This document shows positions 60,479-64,000 of a stretch of DNA of 64,000 bases, one piece after another (the first letter of the stretch is position 1; every line of letters starts with the position of its first letter). The stretch comes from Saksenaea vasiformis B4078. Lineage: Eukaryota > Mucoromycota > Mucoromycetes > Mucorales > Saksenaeaceae. Below the pieces are notes generated by a model that saw only the letters and a list, made by a program, of their open reading frames with translations, did not search any database and was not told the DNA's origin. The DNA is taken from assembly GCA_000697055.1 (NCBI GenBank), contig JNDT01002162.1:1-64000 (forward strand), given 5' to 3'. The position numbers and the translations under genes were made by a program.

Positions 60479-61235
60479 ATGATTTCATTCGTCCTCATTG
60501 TGAACAAACGTTGTCAAACACGATTTTCTCGCTACTACAATGTGAATGAATTGCCAAAGGACCTTTCAGCTTTTGAATTAGCAGTAGCACGTCAATGTGT
60601 TGTGCGCAAACCTGGTCAAGTACTGTTTCATCTCAGCATAACCCCAAGTTTAAACGCGTGAGTAAAAAACAAAAAAACGGTTCTTTTTTTTTGTAGTGTC
60701 TTTTTCTTTCCTTTGAACGTTACAAGATTGGTAATAAGAACGTGGCTATCCTTTTTTTCTTTTTCTTCATTTCTTAATCTTTTTTTTTGCCACTCGGGTC
60801 CGGTAGTCTACCGGGTCTACGCTTCTCTTTATTTCATTGTGGGTTGCGATGATACAGAGGTAATGCAGCACAAATATTAGCTCGAGCTTAAATTCCTATA
60901 TAGAATGAATTTGCTATGTTGGAGTTAATCCAACTCTGCGTTGGTAAAACAAAACCATGGAAAAAATCGGATGTTTAGTATTCTTATCGTCAAATTTGAT
61001 AGAGTCCATGGATACATATTTTGAAAAGGCGGTAAAGTTTTCCGTTGGTCCAAAACAGAGTAGGAAAAGCTGATAGGGTAATTCAATGAAACCTTCCTAT
61101 TTTGTTTAGACCGAACTAGATCTTGTGTTCAATCTCGAAAAGGTGCACATGATCATGGACGAAATCATCCTCAAGGGTTCTATTGCCGAAACCAATCAAG
61201 AACGGATACTTGCTTCCACCAGAGCCTTGGATTAA
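60479..61235 (+). CDS. AP4S1: AP-4 adaptor complex sigma subunit
   Basis: Small chain of the tetrameric AP-4 coat at the trans-Golgi. Six exons (60479..60619, 60697..60730, 60807..60859, 60904..60943, 61003..61031, 61110..61235) give 140 residues. The start MISFVLIVNKRCQTRFSRYY and the core YKIVYRVYASLYFIVGCDDTENEF match the sigma fold. The C-terminal FNLEKVHMIMDEIILKGSIAETNQERIL resembles AP-4 sigma more than AP-1, AP-2 or AP-3 (for example D-T-E-N, V-H-x-I-x-D-E, and E-T-N-x-x-R-I-L). Exons of 29-53 nt make it easy to miss by automated prediction. The other AP-4 subunits are not in this window. Confidence 0.88.
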
Positions 61236-61332
61236 ATCCCCGCATGAGAAAACATAACCTAACAGAGTCTTATCTCATTTAAATACCTTCTCATCTTCTA
61301 CACCTTTTTTGATTCCTTTCTTCCGTAAATAA

Positions 61333-63993
61333 ATGGTCGAAAAACCGAATACGCTTGAAGAAGGTGTTGCTCGATCATACACTTCGGGAAAAGCGGAAGT
61401 AGCTTATTCGTACACATCACAACACTTGGAAGAGAATTTCGAAAATGACCTACAAGAAGGAACTAAACGAGGATTGAGTGCGAGACATATTCAAATGATC
61501 TCGCTGGGAGGTGCCATAGGGTAAAAACATAACATAATAAAACTATTTCACCAAACACATATATAAAATTATTTCAGTACTGGTCTCTTTCTAAATTCAG
61601 GACAGAATATCGCAACGGTAAGACTGCATCGAACTATATCGCTCAGCCTAAACGATGGTTTTATTATTATTATTAGGCTGGTCCAGCAGGTTCTCTCATC
61701 GCGTACTGTGTTGGTATGTCACAAAAACTAAATCGAGTAACACGTTACGTTAACTGTTTAATTTTTTAGTTGGCTTTATGGTATTGGAAAAAGAAAAAGA
61801 AAAAAAAATTTTTTTCCGTCAATCAATTTGGCTGACGGTTAGATCTAGGTATATTGTATTATGACCTGTCTTGGCGAGATGGCAACATTTATGCCTGGTA
61901 AAGAGGAACGTTCCTAAGTCATGACTAATTAATCGTTTGATAGTATCTGGCTCATTTAATCATTACGCCACTCGATTTATTGACCCTTCCTTGGGTTTTG
62001 CGCTGGGTTGGAATTATTGGTAAATTATACCTCGTTTCGAAAGAAAAATAAACTCATCTTTCGTTTTTTTGATTTTAGGTTTTCGGTAAGGTAGTACACG
62101 TCAATGAACACAACTCTCACGGTTTTCTTTTTACTGGATAATTTTTTTTTGGCGTTCTAGTGGGTAAGTACGATGCCTCATTTGTTTCATCTCTAACTCG
62201 CGGTTGTTAGGCTGTTACCATTGCTACTGGTAATATAATAGATTGTGGACTCTATTCGAACAACCTCCCAATAACAATGCTCCTTCGAAATAGAGTTGGC
62301 AGCAGCAGCAACTATTATTCGTTTTTGGAAACCGATTATGCCAGACGCGGCATGGTCAGTCATCTTCATGATGATGATCCTCGCTATCAACTTGGTCAGT
62401 GTCAGGTAAAAACAAGAAGAAACATATCGCCCCGCTAGAGAGCATTGACCAATTTTTATTTATTTTTATTTTTAGAATCTATGGTGAAATGGAATACTGG
62501 TTTGCCATGATTAAAATATTAATCGTCATTATGTTCATCATCGTTGGTAAATATCTTTGTAATCTACCACGATCGTAGTCGCTAATTACGTGTCGTAGCT
62601 ATTCTTGTGGCTGCCGGTGCCGTTGGTGACCATGTTATTGGATTCCAGTATGATTTCGTTATGTTTAACAGAGCAATTTAAGTTAATGACCAGATGATCT
62701 CTCTAGATATTGGCACGATCCAGGCGCATTTGCCAATGGTGCCGTGGGAACTATTAGTGTCCTGTTGTCTGCTGGTTTTTCCTTCCAGGGCACAGAAATT
62801 GGTATGGTTACAAATAATGACAATGCTTGTTTACGTTGCTAAAAAAAAACAAAATAGTTGGTATCACTGCTGGTGAAGCCAAGCGCCCTACCAAAGTGGT
62901 GCCTCGTGCAATCCGGAATACTTTCTGGCGTATCATCGTTTTCTATATTTGTACTATCTTTTTAATCGGCATGTGCATTCCGAGCAACGATCCCCGACTA
63001 GGAGAAGATAATGGCACAGGTGCCACAGCATCGTTTACTTTGATTTTCTTCCTGGCCAAAATTGATGCCGGCGCTCATGTCATTAATGCTATTGTTTTAA
63101 CAAGGTAAAAATTCAGCCAACGTTTAGAAACCTCACTCATTTGGTGATCGAAGTGTCCTATCAGCAGCTAACTCGGCCCTCTATACGACTGCCCGTACGC
63201 TTCTCGGTCTTTCGCGTGACTCTAATGCTCCTGCTTTCCTCGGTAGAGTGAATCGGTTTGGTTCGCCATTCTGGTAAGCCGGACTCATTTGACAACCTAG
63301 CCGCAGTCTAATTTACATGAGACTTTTCAGGGCTGTCATCTTCTCCTCTTTTATTGGATTTGCTTGCGTTTTCGCATCTATTTATAGCGCAGAAGTTGCT
63401 TTCCAGTGGTTTTTGAGCATTACAGCTGTCAGTGGTTTCATCAGTTGGTGGGGAATCGCATTTGTCCATGTTCGTTTCCGACGAGCTTACATCCGTCAGG
63501 GTACGAATTTACATAGACTGCCCTTTTGCACAAGCTAACTAAGTTTTTCTGCAGGTCGTGATCCCAAAGATCTGCCCTACCGTGCAATGGCTTACCCTTA
63601 CTCTGGTATTTTCGCTTCCACTCTATGTGTCTTGATTATCCTTGGTCAAGGTAAAAAAGAAGAAAATCAGATTCAAAATATAATAGCTTCTATCTGCTTA
63701 GGTTACGACTGTTTTTCGCCATTTGATGGAGTCAAATTTGTCACCAGATATATCGGCATTGTGCCTTTTATTCTGTGCTACGTGATTCACAAGTTGATCC
63801 GAAGAACCAAAGTGGTTCCGTTGGACGAAGTTGGTACGTTCACGTCAAAAAAAAATAGTAATGACAGCTAAACTTTATTGCTTTTTCGGTAGACTTTGAG
63901 ACTGGCCGAGTCACGCGATTCGATATCGAAAAAGATGCAGAGGAAGAAGAAAACTACACGTTCTGGAAGCGTGTCGTTAATATCATTACCTAG
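61333..63993 (+). CDS. YAT-family amino-acid permease with 19 exons and microexons
   Basis: Plasma-membrane proton-coupled amino-acid importer. Exons: 61333..61520, 61578..61617, 61677..61713, 61770..61780, 61849..61897, 61944..62019, 62077..62083, 62161..62163, 62211..62229, 62294..62405, 62476..62546, 62599..62647, 62707..62801, 62858..63104, 63154..63273, 63331..63500, 63555..63650, 63702..63833 and 63893..63993, closing to 540 residues with about 12 membrane spans. Family blocks are [72 protein letters not shown] and [14 protein letters not shown]. Exon 8 is a single codon (TGG) and exon 7 is 7 nt. Substrate specificity cannot be read from the sequence. Confidence 0.93.
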
Positions 63994-64000
63994 GTTATTG

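Overview
The window is fungal nuclear DNA, most likely from an early-diverging (Mucoromycota-type) fungus. Almost every gene is cut by short introns of about 45-70 nt with GTAAGT-like donors and TAG/CAG acceptors. The conserved proteins are fungal or general eukaryotic. A sigma subunit of the AP-4 adaptor is present, and AP-4 is generally missing from Ascomycota and Basidiomycota. MULE/OTU, Fanzor-like and Tc1/IS630-like relics fit the same placement. I cannot name the genus. All gene models were spliced by hand from the sequence; exon coordinates are given and reading frames were checked to close.

Layout, left half: a partial MULE-like gene at the edge (1-706), FAD synthetase (1335-2366), then a divergent pair made of a PhnZ-like HD-domain oxygenase (4051-4807) and a PhyH/PhnY-like dioxygenase (5236-6306). 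An integrase-zinc-domain polyQ protein (6847-7946), a Gid1/RanBPM homologue (8877-10953), an SCI1-like basic protein (13039-14224), an uncharacterised two-TM protein (14840-17118), the chitin synthase activator Skt5 (18310-19680) and an RS-domain/Hub1 fusion (20886-21571) follow. Next come a pseudogene and a transposase relic (21754-23820), a ubiquitin-like BAG6-type protein (23915-25723), an NT5DC-type HAD nucleotidase (26041-28412), class II DAHP synthase (28464-30136) and SRP54 (31242-33223).

Right half: a ribosomal-L1-domain protein (34260-35293), then an accessory stretch of about 6 kb (35560-41150) holding a decayed MULE transposase with SWIM and OTU domains, a lineage-specific C2H2 gene, a 30-bp minisatellite and a decayed Fanzor/TnpB-like gene. 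Conserved genes resume with GPI7/LAS21 (41501-44885), an IFRD-like protein (44954-46527), a Pumilio protein (48551-51064), a second Tc1/IS630 relic, proteasome ATPase RPT5 (52986-54581), a large FUSC/BRE4-like membrane protein (54878-58949), AP-4 sigma (60479-61235) and a YAT amino-acid permease with 19 exons (61333-63993).

Most genes are unrelated housekeeping genes packed closely, some convergent with gaps of only 51-68 bp. The one functional pairing I see is the divergent PhnY-like/PhnZ-like pair, which looks like a eukaryotic oxidative phosphonate-catabolism module. The most unusual gene architectures are single-codon and 6-11 nt microexons in the permease and the nucleotidase, and Hub1 fused behind an arginine/serine domain.
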